Made by a program: the position numbers and the translations under genes | Assembly: GCA_035604685.1 (NCBI GenBank) | Contig: DATNIB010000035.1 | Span: 67,445 to 131,444 of the forward strand | Origin: DATNIB01 sp035604685 | Lineage (GTDB): Bacteria > Actinomycetota > Acidimicrobiia > Acidimicrobiales > RAAP-2 | Direction of reading: 5' to 3' | DNA: 64,000 nt | The notes under the pieces: generated by a model | Database searches by the model: none | What the model saw: only the letters and a program-made list of their open reading frames with translations | Told to the model about the DNA's origin: nothing | Shown: piece by piece, positions 33,581 through 45,334 of the stretch | Position numbering within the stretch: the stretch's first letter is position 1 | Layout: each line of letters begins with the position of its first letter

Positions 33581-33586
33581 TATGGT
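33581..33586 (+). promoter_or_regulatory. -10 box TATGGT of the pyr operon
   Basis: TATGGT predicts a transcript starting near 33593, so that the leader of about 47 bases consists almost wholly of the PyrR hairpin and the ribosome-binding site. Confidence 0.55.
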
Positions 33587-33596
33587 CTTTCTCTGA

Positions 33597-33635
33597 CCGT
33601 GAAGTGGGTCCCGTGAGGCCCGTACGGACAGGAGG
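33597..33635 (+). promoter_or_regulatory. PyrR-binding hairpin next to the pyrR Shine-Dalgarno
   Basis: The RNA can fold with a lower stem CCGT/ACGG (33597-33600 with 33624-33627), a 5' purine bulge GAA, an upper stem GTGGG/CCCGT and a 10-base loop TCCCGTGAGG. The loop resembles the PyrR-binding consensus CCAGNGAGG with one mismatch. The hairpin ends 2 bases before AGGAGG (33630-33635). Bound PyrR would block ribosome access, as described for mycobacterial pyr genes. No terminator is present. Confidence 0.65.
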
Positions 33636-33639
33636 AGCA

Positions 33640-34209
33640 GTGGCCGAACGCGAGCGCAGTCACACCCGTCCGCTCGGCGGCCGTTTCGTTCCCCACTCCC
33701 AGGTCCTCACGGCGGCCGACGTGCAGCGGGCGCTCACGCGCATGGCCCACGAGGTGGCCGAGCGCAACGGCGGCCTGGAAGACGTGGTCCTGGTGGGGTT
33801 GCAGACCGGCGGCGTCGACCTGGCCAACCGCATGGCCAAGGTGCTGCGCGACACCGAGGGCGAAGAGGTCATGGTGGGCACCCTCGACGTCGCCTTCTAC
33901 CGCGACGACATCGGCCTGCGCCCGGTCCTGCCCGAGGCGGCGACCGTGATCCCGACCGACCTGACCGGGCTGGTCGTCGTCCTGGTCGACGATGTCCTGT
34001 TCACCGGCCGCACGGTGCGCGCCGCCCTCAACGCGCTGGCCGACTACGGCCGGGCCCGCTCGGTGCAGCTAGCCGTGATGGTCGACCGCGGCCATCGTGA
34101 GCTGCCCATCCGGCCCGACTACGTCGGCAAGAACCTGCCCACCCGCCGCGACGAGATGGTGGACGTGACCGAGGACGGCGTCGCCATCGGCACCCTGGAG
34201 GACCGCTGA
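33640..34209 (+). CDS. pyrR: Bifunctional pyr regulator / uracil phosphoribosyltransferase PyrR
   Basis: A 189-residue PRTase-fold protein that represses the pyr operon when bound to UMP and may have uracil phosphoribosyltransferase activity. The PRPP-binding motif is VVLVDDVLFTGRTVRAALNAL (near residue 112). Other family blocks are LVGLQTGGVDLANRMA, GTLDVAFYRDDI and RGHRELPIRPDYVGKNLPT. GTG 33640 follows AGGAGG; longer upstream frames are antisense to the MBL gene. It is first in the operon and a likely target hairpin is in its own leader. Confidence 0.95.
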   Translation: MAERERSHTRPLGGRFVPHSQVLTAADVQRALTRMAHEVAERNGGLEDVVLVGLQTGGVDLANRMAKVLRDTEGEEVMVGTLDVAFYRDDIGLRPVLPEAATVIPTDLTGLVVVLVDDVLFTGRTVRAALNALADYGRARSVQLAVMVDRGHRELPIRPDYVGKNLPTRRDEMVDVTEDGVAIGTLEDR

Positions 34210-35252
34210 CCACCCTGGCCCAGCCGACCGACGCCGCGGGAGCTGCCCTCGAGTCACCGGCGGCCCCCTTCGGCCGCCATCTCCTGTCGATCGCCGACCT
34301 CGGGGTGGCGGGGATCGCCGAGGTGCTGGGCGTGGCCGAGGCCTTCGCCGAGGTGGAGCGCCGGGCCATCCCGAAGGTCCCGACCCTGCGCGGCAAGGTG
34401 ATCGCGACCTTGTTCTTCGAGGAGTCGACGCGCACCCGCCTGTCCTTCGAGACGGCGGCCAAGCGGCTCTCGGCCGACGTGCTCTCGCTGGCCGTCGCCA
34501 CCTCCGCCGTGAAGAAGGGGGAGTCGCTGCGCGACACGGTCGAGACCGTCGAGGCGCTGGGCATCGACGCCCTGATCATCCGGCACGCCTCGTCGGGCGC
34601 GCCGCTGCAGGTGGCGCGCTGGGCCAAGCGGGCGCGGGTCGTGAACGCGGGCGACGGCTGGCACGAGCACCCCACCCAGGCCCTGGTGGACTGCTTCACC
34701 ATCCGCCAGGTGATCGCGGAGCGGACCGGCGTCGACCCCGCCTCGCTCGGCGTCTCGTGCTTCGCTGGCCTGCGGATCCTCTTGGTGGGCGACATCGCCC
34801 ACAGCCGGGTGGCCCGCTCCGCCGTGCTCGCCTACGCGGCGCTCGGCGCCGAGGTGACGGTGGTCGGCCCGAGCAGCCTGCTCCCGCCCGGGATCGAGCG
34901 GTGGGCGGTGCGGGTGGGGACCGACCTCGACGCCGAGCTGGCCCGGGCCGACGTCGTCTCGTTGCTCCGCCTCCAGTCCGAGCGGGGCAGCGGCGAGTTC
35001 GTCCCGACCCTGCGCGAGTACACGGCCCGCTTCGGCCTCACCGCGGCGCGCGCCGAGCGGCTGGCGCCCCACACGATCGTGACCCACCCCGGCCCGATGG
35101 TGCGCGGGGTCGAGATCGCCTCCGACGTGGCCGAACTGCCCAACTCGGTGATTACGCGCCAGGTGACCAACGGCGTGGCCGTCCGCATGGCCACGCTGTT
35201 CCTGCTGCTCGGTGCCGAGGGTTCGGCGGAGCTGGCGGCGGGTCGTGGCTGA
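34206..35252 (+). CDS. pyrB: Aspartate carbamoyltransferase catalytic subunit PyrB
   Basis: A 348-residue enzyme joining carbamoyl phosphate and aspartate. Motifs: FEESTRTRLSFETAAKRL (carbamoyl phosphate), HPTQALVDCF, and THPGPMVRGVEI. The conserved N-terminus GRHLLSIADLGVAGIAEVL lies upstream of the first GTG (34305), so a start there would truncate the fold. The only fitting in-frame start is CTG 34206, in a CTGA overlap with the pyrR stop; no ATG, GTG or TTG exists between. This makes an N-terminus about 24 residues longer than usual before HLLS. No regulatory pyrI is seen. Confidence 0.93.
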   Translation: MTTLAQPTDAAGAALESPAAPFGRHLLSIADLGVAGIAEVLGVAEAFAEVERRAIPKVPTLRGKVIATLFFEESTRTRLSFETAAKRLSADVLSLAVATSAVKKGESLRDTVETVEALGIDALIIRHASSGAPLQVARWAKRARVVNAGDGWHEHPTQALVDCFTIRQVIAERTGVDPASLGVSCFAGLRILLVGDIAHSRVARSAVLAYAALGAEVTVVGPSSLLPPGIERWAVRVGTDLDAELARADVVSLLRLQSERGSGEFVPTLREYTARFGLTAARAERLAPHTIVTHPGPMVRGVEIASDVAELPNSVITRQVTNGVAVRMATLFLLLGAEGSAELAAGRG

Positions 35253-36627
35253 GCGGGCGGCGAAGACCCTCGTCATCCGCGGCGGCCGGGTCGTCGACGG
35301 GGAAGCGGGCGCCGCGCCGCGCCGCGCCGATGTGGCCATCGAAGGCGGGGCCATCGTGGCGGTGGGAGAAGGGCTGTCGGTGCCCGCGGGGGCGCGGGTG
35401 CTCGACGCCGGCGGCTGCGTGGTCGGCCCGGGCCTGGTCGACCTCCACGCCCACCTGCGCCAGCCGGGTGCCGAGGAGGCCGAAACGGTGGAGTCGGCCA
35501 GCCGGGCGGCGGCGCTCGGGGGCTACACCGCGGTGGTCGCCATGCCGAACACCGAGCCCGCCATCGACTCGGCCGAGATGGTGCGCGCGGTCCTGGGGCT
35601 GGGACGGGCTGCCCCGTGCGAGGTGGCGGTCGCCGGGGCCATCACCGTCGGGCGGGCCGGCGAGCGCCTCGCGCCGATGGCCGAGCTGGCCGCGCTCGGT
35701 GTGGTCCTGTTCACCGACGACGGGCGCGGCGTCCAGGACGGCGCGCTCCTGCGCCGAGCCCTCGACTACGCGCGGGGGCTCGGGGTGACGTTGGCCGAGC
35801 ACTGCGAGGACGAGGCCATCGCGGCGGGCGGGGTCATGCACGAGGGCGAGTGGTCAGGCCGGCTCGGGCTCCCCGGTGCGCCGGCGGCCGCCGAGGAGGC
35901 GATGCTCGGTCGGGACCTGGCGCTCGTGCGCGCCACCGGGGCACCGATGCACTTCCTCCACCTCTCGACCGCGGGCTCGGTGGAGCTGGTGCGGCGCGCC
36001 AAGCGCGACGGGCTCCCGGTCACGGCCGAGGTCACGCCGCACCACCTCGTGCTCGACGACGCCGAGGTGGCGGCCTACGACCCCGTCTTCCGCGTCAATC
36101 CGCCGCTGCGCACGCGCGCCGACATGGCGGCCCTCTGGGAGGGGCTGGCCGACGGGACGATCGACGCCGTGGCGACCGACCACGCGCCGCACCCCCCCGA
36201 GGCGAAGGATCAGCCCTTCGACCAGGCCCCGCCGGGCATGCTCGGCCTCGAGACCGCGCTGGCGGTGGTGGCCGGCGCGCTGGCGGGGGCCGAGAAGGAC
36301 GGCGACGGCACCCTGGGGCCGGTCGCCGGTCGCCTGTCGCTGCCCGGCCTCTGGTGGGACATGAGCGTCGCGCCCGCGGCGATCGCGCGCCTCGGACCGC
36401 TCGACCTGCGTCCGGGGGGCCACAGCGCGCAGGGCGGACCCGTGGCGCCCGGGGCGGCGGCCAACCTGTGCGTGTTCGACCCGGCGGCCAGCTGGACGGT
36501 GGACCCGGGGGCGCTCGCCAGCCGGAGCGCCAACACGCCCTACCGCGGCCGGACGCTCGTCGGGCGGGTGCGCCACACGGTCCTGCGCGGCGAACCGGTG
36601 GTGGTGGACGCGGCGGCTCAAGGGTGA
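35245..36627 (+). CDS. pyrC: Dihydroorotase PyrC, type I
   Basis: A 460-residue amidohydrolase closing the dihydroorotate ring. Metal ligands: LVDLHAHLRQPG (residues near 60, HxH), the bridging aspartate in LFTDDGRGV characteristic of type I enzymes, LAEHCED, HFLHLST, and ATDHAPH. Substrate residues NTEPA also match. GTG 35245 overlaps the end of pyrB by 8 bases. Active-site residues are all present, so this is not the inactive pseudo-dihydroorotase found next to pyrB in some bacteria. Confidence 0.95.
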   Translation: MAERAAKTLVIRGGRVVDGEAGAAPRRADVAIEGGAIVAVGEGLSVPAGARVLDAGGCVVGPGLVDLHAHLRQPGAEEAETVESASRAAALGGYTAVVAMPNTEPAIDSAEMVRAVLGLGRAAPCEVAVAGAITVGRAGERLAPMAELAALGVVLFTDDGRGVQDGALLRRALDYARGLGVTLAEHCEDEAIAAGGVMHEGEWSGRLGLPGAPAAAEEAMLGRDLALVRATGAPMHFLHLSTAGSVELVRRAKRDGLPVTAEVTPHHLVLDDAEVAAYDPVFRVNPPLRTRADMAALWEGLADGTIDAVATDHAPHPPEAKDQPFDQAPPGMLGLETALAVVAGALAGAEKDGDGTLGPVAGRLSLPGLWWDMSVAPAAIARLGPLDLRPGGHSAQGGPVAPGAAANLCVFDPAASWTVDPGALASRSANTPYRGRTLVGRVRHTVLRGEPVVVDAAAQG

Positions 36628-37721
36628 CCGAGCGGGCCCGGGCGCTGCTCGTGCTCGCCGACGGCGAGGTGTTCGAGGGCGAGGCCGCCGGCGCGCTCGG
36701 CGCGCTCGGTCTCGCCACCGGCGAGCTCGTCTTCAACACCGCGCTGAGCGGCTACCAGGAGGTCGTGACCGACCCGTCCTACGCCGGCCAGGTCATCGCC
36801 TTCACCTACCCGCACCTCGGCAACTACGGCACCAACGCGACCGACGACGAGTCTCGCCGGCCGTTCTGCTGTGGCGTGGTCGCCCGCGACCTGGTGGACG
36901 TGCCGAGCAACTGGCGGTCGACCGAGGGGTTCGAGGCGTTCCTCACCCGCCACCGCGTGCCGGCCATCACCGGCGTCGACACCCGTCGCCTCACCCGCCA
37001 CCTGCGCGACGAGGGGGCCATGGGCTGCGCCATGGGGACCGGGGAGGAGGCGGCCGTCCGCGCCGCGGCGGCCACCGCGCCGACCACCACGGGGCGCGAC
37101 CTCGTCTCGGCCGTGACCATCGACCGGCCGGTCACCCGGGGCGAGGGACCGCGCCGCCTCGTCGCCTACGACTTCGGCGTCAAGGAGACGATGCTGCGCC
37201 AGCTGGCCCAACTGGGCACCGTGACCGTGGTGCCGGCCGGGACCTCGGCCGCGGACGTGCTCGCCTACGAGCCCCACGGCGTCCTGCTCTCGAACGGCCC
37301 GGGCGACCCGGTGGCCCTGGACGGTCCGATCGGCGCCGTGGGCGACCTGCTCGGGAAGGTGCCCGTCTTTGGCATCTGCCTCGGGCACCAGCTGCTCGCC
37401 CTGGCCCTCGGCGGCCGGACCTTCAAGCTGGCGTTCGGGCACCACGGCATCAACCACCCGGTGCAGCACCTGGCGAGCGGGCGGGTCGAGGTGACCAGCC
37501 AGAACCACAACTACGCGGTGGTGGAGGGATCCGTGCCCGACGCCGTCGTGACCCACCGCAACCTGAATGACGGGGTCGTCGAGGGGATCCGCTGCACCCG
37601 GGCCAACGCCTTCTCCGTCCAGTTCCACCCCGAGGCGGGTCCGGGGCCCCACGACGCGCGCACCCTCTTCGTCGATTTCCTGGCGCTGCTCGACGCCGGG
37701 GCCGCCGCCGGGACGCGCTGA
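36624..37721 (+). CDS. carA: Carbamoyl phosphate synthase small subunit CarA
   Basis: A 365-residue glutamine amidotransferase subunit. The N-terminal CarA-specific domain includes GELVFNTALSGYQEVVTDPSYAGQ-type segments and ATGVDTRRLTRHLR-like GVDTRRLTRHLRD. The class I GATase has the cysteine in FGICLGHQLLALALGG (about residue 252) and the histidine/glutamate in VQFHPEAGPGP (about residue 334). GTG 36624 overlaps the pyrC stop (GTGA); upstream extensions of the frame are spurious. carB follows after two bases. Confidence 0.96.
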   Translation: MTERARALLVLADGEVFEGEAAGALGALGLATGELVFNTALSGYQEVVTDPSYAGQVIAFTYPHLGNYGTNATDDESRRPFCCGVVARDLVDVPSNWRSTEGFEAFLTRHRVPAITGVDTRRLTRHLRDEGAMGCAMGTGEEAAVRAAAATAPTTTGRDLVSAVTIDRPVTRGEGPRRLVAYDFGVKETMLRQLAQLGTVTVVPAGTSAADVLAYEPHGVLLSNGPGDPVALDGPIGAVGDLLGKVPVFGICLGHQLLALALGGRTFKLAFGHHGINHPVQHLASGRVEVTSQNHNYAVVEGSVPDAVVTHRNLNDGVVEGIRCTRANAFSVQFHPEAGPGPHDARTLFVDFLALLDAGAAAGTR

Positions 37722-37723
37722 TC

Positions 37724-41043
<3,320 letters not shown>

Positions 41044-41047
<4 letters not shown>

Positions 41048-41958
41048 GGGTCGCCCTTGCGACGAGGGTCGGGTCGGTCACGCTCGCCAACCCCGTGATG
41101 ACGGCGTCGGGCACGGCCGGCCACGGGGCCGAGCTCGCCGACTACGGCGCGCTCGGGGCGCTCGGGGCGGTGGTCGTGAAGTCCCTGTGCTTCGAGCCCT
41201 GGCCGGGCAACCCCGCACCGCGGGTGACCGAGGTGGGTGCCTCGATGCTCAACAGCGTCGGCCTGAGCGGCCCGGGGGTCGAGGCGTGGCTGAGGGAGGG
41301 TCTGCCCGCCCTGCGGGCGGCCGGGGCGACCGTGGTGGCCAGCATCTGGGGTCGGCGGGTGGAGGACTTCGCCAAGGCCGCCGCGGCGCTCCGGGAGGGC
41401 GCCGGCGCGCTGGCGGCGGTCGAGGTGAATGTGAGCTGCCCCAACATCGAGGACCGGGCGCGCATGTTCGCCCACTCGCCGGGCGCCACCGAAGAGGCGG
41501 TGGCGGCGGCCGAGTGCGGGCTGCCCCGCTGGGTGAAGCTCAGCCCGAACGTGGCGGACCTGACGTCGATCGCGGCGGCGGCCCAACGAGGGGGCGCGTC
41601 GGCCCTCACGTTGGTCAACACGGTGCTCGGGCTGGCGATCGACACCGAGACGCGCCGGCCGGTACTCGGTGCGGGCGGCGGCGGCCTCTCGGGCCCGCCG
41701 CTGCGCGCGGTGGCCGTGCGCGCCGTGTGGGAGTGCCGCGAGGCGTTTCCGGAGTTCCCGCTGATCGGCGTCGGCGGGATCGCGAGCGGCCTCGATGCCG
41801 TCGAGCTGTTGCTGGCGGGGGCCGACGCGGTGCAGGTGGGTACCGCCACCTTTCGCGACCCGCGTGCCCCGTGGCGCGTGCTGGCCGAGCTCGAGCGGTG
41901 GTGCGAGACGCACGACGTCGCCGATGTCGCCACGTTGCGAGGAGCCGCGCATGGCTGA
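41044..41958 (+). CDS. pyrD: Dihydroorotate dehydrogenase, class 1B-type (PyrD)
   Basis: A 304-residue FMN enzyme. The start VGSVTLANPVMTASGTAGHG, VNVSCPNIED with the catalytic cysteine, KLSPNV, LVNTVLGLAID, GLSGPPLRAVAVRAVWE and GVGGIASGLDAVELLLAGADAVQVGTA blocks fit class 1, and the motif EPWPGNPAPRVTEV is typical of class 1B. Class 1B normally needs the iron-sulphur flavoprotein PyrK, usually encoded next to it; no pyrK lies in this operon. ATG 41044 overlaps the carB stop. Confidence 0.93.
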
Positions 41959-42808
41959 GCCCGTCCCACCGTCGTTCCGCCAACGCCTGGCGGCCGCGGT
42001 CGCCCAGCGCGGACCCCTCTGCGCCGGGATCGACCCGAGCGCCGAACTGCTGGCGCGTTGGGACCTCGCCGACGACGCGCAGGGTGCCCAGGTGATGGGC
42101 GAGCGCTGCATCGAGGCCTTCGCGCCGTGGAGCGCCGCGGTCAAGTTCAACGTCGCGTTCTTCGAGCGCTTCGGCGCGGCCGGGCTCTCGACCCTCGAGG
42201 GGCTGCTGCACCGCGCGCGCGACGCCGGATTGCTCACCGTCGGCGACGCCAAACGCGGCGACATCCCATCGACCAATGCCGCCTACGCGCGGGCCTGGCT
42301 GTTCGACGGGCCGTTGTCGGTCGACGCCATGACCGTCTCGCCCTATCTCGGATTCGACGCGCTCACGCCCTACTTCGACGCCGCGGCGGCCAACGGACGC
42401 GGCGTCTTCGTGGTGGTGCGCAGCAGCAACCCCGAGGGCCGCCGGATCCAGAAGGCGCTGCTCGGGGGCCCAGAAGAGGGACCCGGCGCCGGCCGGAGCG
42501 TCGAGGCGGGGCTGTTGGCCGACCTCGAGGGGCAGCCGGCGGATTCGGTGGGGGCCGTCATCGGCATCTCGGCCGACCCCGAGCCGATCGCGCTCTCGGG
42601 GTCGCGGGTGTACCTGGCGCCCGGCGTCGGCGCGCAGGGCGCAACCGTGCGCGACCTCGCCGCGCTCTTCTGGCACGTCCCCATGACAGCGACGCTCGTC
42701 AACCTGTCCCGCCCGCTGCTCCAAGCGGGACCGGACCCCCACCCACTTTCCGTGGCTGCCGAGCAGGCCAGGGCGGAGATCTCCGCGGGATTTTGTCCCC
42801 CGGCGTAG
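41951..42808 (+). CDS. pyrF: Orotidine 5'-phosphate decarboxylase, type 2 (PyrF)
   Basis: A 285-residue decarboxylase making UMP. The group 2 signature is clear: LCAGIDPSAELLARWDL, VKFNVAFFERFG, and the catalytic DAKRGDIPSTNAAYARAWL near residue 100, followed by MTVSPYLGFDAL and VVVRSSNPEG. The phosphate-binding GVGAQGATVRDL is present. Length fits the long actinobacterial form. ATG 41951 overlaps the end of pyrD by 8 bases. It ends the pyr operon; mihF has its own promoter. Confidence 0.95.
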   Translation: MAEPVPPSFRQRLAAAVAQRGPLCAGIDPSAELLARWDLADDAQGAQVMGERCIEAFAPWSAAVKFNVAFFERFGAAGLSTLEGLLHRARDAGLLTVGDAKRGDIPSTNAAYARAWLFDGPLSVDAMTVSPYLGFDALTPYFDAAAANGRGVFVVVRSSNPEGRRIQKALLGGPEEGPGAGRSVEAGLLADLEGQPADSVGAVIGISADPEPIALSGSRVYLAPGVGAQGATVRDLAALFWHVPMTATLVNLSRPLLQAGPDPHPLSVAAEQARAEISAGFCPPA

Positions 42809-42817
42809 CCGAGGCGC

Positions 42818-42823
42818 TATGGT
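42818..42823 (+). promoter_or_regulatory. -10 box TATGGT of mihF
   Basis: TATGGT ends 7 bases before ATG 42831. The ATG within the box (42819) would add four residues and is unlikely to be the start. Confidence 0.6.
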
Positions 42824-42830
42824 CGAGCAC

Positions 42831-43148
42831 ATGCCGCAACCGCCTGCACTGACCGCTGAACAACGCCAGGCCGCCCTGCAAAAGGCCGCGAAGGTACGGC
42901 GCGAACGCGCCGACGTGAAGGAGAAGCTGAAGCTGGGTTCTCTCACGTTGGCGGAGCTCCTGAAGCAAGCAGAGCACGACGAGACGGTCGGCAAGATGAA
43001 GGTGGTCTCGGTGCTCGAATCGCTGCCGGGCCTCGGCAAGGTGAAGGCGCGTCGGCTGATGGAGACCGTCGGCATCAGCGAGAGCCGGCGGCTGCAGGGC
43101 CTGGGGGCCAAGCAACGCGCCGACCTGTTGCGCACCACCGCGCGCTGA
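42831..43148 (+). CDS. mihF: Integration host factor, actinobacterial type (mIHF)
   Basis: A 105-residue nucleoid-associated protein matching the actinobacterial mIHF family. A long N-terminal helix (LTAEQRQAALQKAAKVRRERADVKEKLK) is followed by the helix-two-turns-helix DNA-binding core KVVSVLESLPGLGKVKARRLMETVGIS and RRLQGLGAKQRADLL. It bends and supercoils DNA and is essential in mycobacteria. Position before gmk and rpoZ is the conserved actinobacterial order. Translation is probably leaderless from ATG 42831. Confidence 0.96.
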   Translation: MPQPPALTAEQRQAALQKAAKVRRERADVKEKLKLGSLTLAELLKQAEHDETVGKMKVVSVLESLPGLGKVKARRLMETVGISESRRLQGLGAKQRADLLRTTAR

Positions 43149-43194
43149 GGCGCACCGCGGGGTCACGCCGCTGCATGCCGAGCCACTGACCTTC

Positions 43195-43734
43195 GTGCTC
43201 ATCGGCCCCGGAGGGGCCGGCAAGGGCACGGTGGCCGAGCGACTGGTCGAAGAAGACCCCACGTTGTGGCTCAGCCGCTCCTGGACGACGCGGGAACGGC
43301 GGGACGGGGAGTCGCCCGACGCCTACGTCTTCGTCGACGACGACGCGTTCCGCGCCCACGCCCAGGCGGGCGGCTTCCTCGAGTGGGCCGAGTTCTTGGG
43401 CCACCGCTACGGCACGCCCAACGCGACGCCGCCCGCCGGCACCGACGTGCTGTTGGAGATCGACATCCAGGGGGCCCGCCAGGTGGTCGAGCGGCGCCCG
43501 GAGGCGGTCGTGATCCTCCTCCTCCCGCCGTCCCCCGAGGTCCAGGCGGTCCGCCTCCAGGGCCGCGGCGACAGCGCGACCCACGTGGCCGAGCGCATCG
43601 AAAAGGGGGTCGACGAGGTCCGTCATGGGATGGACATCGCCCGGCACGTCGTCGTGAACGACGACGTGGAGCGGGCCACCGCCCAGGTGGCCGGTATAGT
43701 GGCTCGCGCCCGTTCAGCGCGACGTCCCGCCTGA
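43195..43734 (+). CDS. gmk: Guanylate kinase Gmk
   Basis: A 179-residue kinase (from this start) making GDP from GMP. Motifs: P-loop GPGGAGKGT, SRSWTTRERRDGE (GMP binding), EWAEFLGHRYGTP, LLEIDIQGARQV, ILLLPPSPE and the C-terminal VVNDDVERATAQVAGIV. GTG 43195 gives a very short first strand. The conserved-looking residues LTFV lie just upstream with no ATG, GTG or TTG, so a CTG at 43171 or 43186 is a realistic alternative. No good Shine-Dalgarno sequence decides it. Order mihF-gmk-rpoZ is conserved. Confidence 0.93.
   Translation: MLIGPGGAGKGTVAERLVEEDPTLWLSRSWTTRERRDGESPDAYVFVDDDAFRAHAQAGGFLEWAEFLGHRYGTPNATPPAGTDVLLEIDIQGARQVVERRPEAVVILLLPPSPEVQAVRLQGRGDSATHVAERIEKGVDEVRHGMDIARHVVVNDDVERATAQVAGIVARARSARRPA
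43695..43700 (+). promoter_or_regulatory. -10 box TATAGT of rpoZ, inside gmk
   Basis: TATAGT lies in the 3' end of gmk. A transcript starting near 43707 would have a leader of about 50 bases with GGAGGA before GTG 43759. Confidence 0.45.
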
Positions 43735-43758
43735 CCAGCGCAAAGACCCGGAGGAACT

Positions 43759-44112
43759 GTGCCCAGAGGCCGTGCCACCCTGATGGACCCCCCGATCGAG
43801 GGTCTCCTCGACAAGGTGGACTCCAAGTTCACGCTGGTGGCGCTCGGCGCCGCTCGGGCCCGCCAGGTCAACGCCTACTACAACAGCCTCGGCGAGGGCC
43901 TGGGCCGGATCGTTCCGCCCCAGGTCACCTCGGTGTCGGGCAAGCCGCTCTCGATCGCCTTCGAGGAGATCTCGGCCGGCAAGGCGACCTACTCCCGGCC
44001 CGACCCAGAGGAGCTGGCCGCCGAGGCCGCCGCCGCGCTGGCGCTGCTCGAGGGCGAGGGGGCCGAAGGTTCCGACGAGCCCGCACCCGACGAGGGTCCG
44101 TCCGCCAGCTAG
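43759..44112 (+). CDS. rpoZ: RNA polymerase omega subunit RpoZ
   Basis: A 117-residue omega subunit that supports RNA polymerase assembly. The core MDPPIEGLLDKVDSKFTLVALGAARARQVNAYYNSL in outline is the actinobacterial form, followed by KPLSIAFEEISAGK. An acidic tail rich in glutamate and proline extends the C-terminus. GTG 43759 follows GGAGG by four bases; an ATG at 43783 is an alternative without a ribosome-binding site. Confidence 0.94.
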   Translation: MPRGRATLMDPPIEGLLDKVDSKFTLVALGAARARQVNAYYNSLGEGLGRIVPPQVTSVSGKPLSIAFEEISAGKATYSRPDPEELAAEAAAALALLEGEGAEGSDEPAPDEGPSAS

Positions 44113-44122
44113 GCGGCGCACG

Positions 44123-45334
44123 ATGTCCGACCAGCCGGCCCGCCCGCGCCTCGTCCTCGGGGTCACGGGTGGCATCTCCGCCTACAAGGCGGTGGAGGTC
44201 TGCCGGCGCCTCGTCGACGCGGGCGTGCACGTCGTGCCGGTCCTGACCGCCGACGCCACCCGGTTCGTGGCCCCCCTCACCTTCTCGGCGCTCGCCTCCG
44301 AACCGGCGCAGACGAGCCTGTTCGAGGCGGCCTCGCCCATCCCGCACACGGTGCTCGGCCAGGGGGCCGACCTCGTCGTGGTGGCGCCGGCCACCGCCCA
44401 CTTCCTGGCCCGGTTCGCGGCCGGCCTGGCCGACGACCTGCTCTGCGCCACCCTGCTCGCCACCCGGGCACCGGTCCTCGTGTGCCCGGCCATGCACACC
44501 GAGATGTGGGAGCACGCGAGCGTCCGGGCCAACCTGGCCACGCTGGTGGCGCGCGGCGTGCACGTCGTCGCCCCCGAGGACGGGCGGCTGGCCGGCGGGG
44601 ACTCGGGGCCCGGGCGCCTGGCCGAGCCCGCCGCGATCGTCGAGCGGGCCCTGGCGTTGCTCTCGGGCGAGGGCGACCTGTCCGGGCGGCGCGTCCTCGT
44701 GAGCGCCGGCGGGACCCGCGAGCCGCTCGATCCGGTGCGGTTCATCTCCAATCGATCGTCGGGCAAGCAGGGACACGCGCTGGCCGCCGCCGCGGCCGCG
44801 CGCGGCGCCGACGTCGTGCTCGTGAGCGCGTCCGCCTTGCCGGATCCGGCACGGGTGCGCGTCGTCCGGGTGGAGACCGCCGCCCAGATGGAGCGGGCCA
44901 TGCTCGACGAGGCCGCGGCGGCCGACATCGTGGTGATGGCGGCCGCCGTCGCGGACTTCCGCCCGAAGGAGCCCGCGCTTTTGAAGCTGACCAAGGACGA
45001 CGGGCTCCCCGACATCGTGCTCGAGCCCACGCCCGACATCGTGAGCGGGCTGACGGCCCGCCGGCGGCCCGGACAGGTGGTCGTCGGGTTCGCGGCCGAG
45101 ACGCACGACGCGCTCGAACGAGGCCGCCGCAAGCTTGGGCGCAAGGGGGTCGATCTCATGGTGGTGAACGACGTGACGGTGCCGGGGGCGGGCTTCAACC
45201 ACGACACCAACCTCGTCACCATCGTGTCGAGAGACACGACCGACGCACTGCCGCTCACCACCAAGTCGGCGGTGGCCGACGCCGTGCTCGACCGGGCGCT
45301 CGCCCTGCTCGATCAACCGGAGAGGACGACGTGA
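44123..45334 (+). CDS. coaBC: Phosphopantothenoylcysteine synthetase/decarboxylase CoaBC
   Basis: A 403-residue bifunctional coenzyme A enzyme. The N-terminal FMN-dependent CoaC domain shows VTGGISAYKAVEVCRRL, VVAPATAHFLARFAAGLADDLL and PAMHTEMWEH with the catalytic histidine region. The C-terminal CoaB domain begins near residue 190 with RVLVSAGGTREPLDPVRFISNRSSGKQG, then VMAAAVADFRP and KLTKDDG, and NDVTVPGAGFNHDTN. It adds cysteine to phosphopantothenate and decarboxylates the product. It sits between rpoZ and metK, the usual actinobacterial order. Confidence 0.97.
   Translation: MSDQPARPRLVLGVTGGISAYKAVEVCRRLVDAGVHVVPVLTADATRFVAPLTFSALASEPAQTSLFEAASPIPHTVLGQGADLVVVAPATAHFLARFAAGLADDLLCATLLATRAPVLVCPAMHTEMWEHASVRANLATLVARGVHVVAPEDGRLAGGDSGPGRLAEPAAIVERALALLSGEGDLSGRRVLVSAGGTREPLDPVRFISNRSSGKQGHALAAAAAARGADVVLVSASALPDPARVRVVRVETAAQMERAMLDEAAAADIVVMAAAVADFRPKEPALLKLTKDDGLPDIVLEPTPDIVSGLTARRRPGQVVVGFAAETHDALERGRRKLGRKGVDLMVVNDVTVPGAGFNHDTNLVTIVSRDTTDALPLTTKSAVADAVLDRALALLDQPERTT

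Noticed and set aside
33587..33640. Bacillus-style attenuator before pyrR
   Set aside because: There is no terminator hairpin with a U tract and no room for an antiterminator; translational control fits better.
34305..35252. GTG 34305 as the pyrB start
   Set aside because: It removes the conserved HLLSIADL segment of the carbamoyl phosphate domain.
45300..45331. SAM riboswitch before metK
   Set aside because: metK overlaps coaBC by four bases, so there is no untranslated leader.
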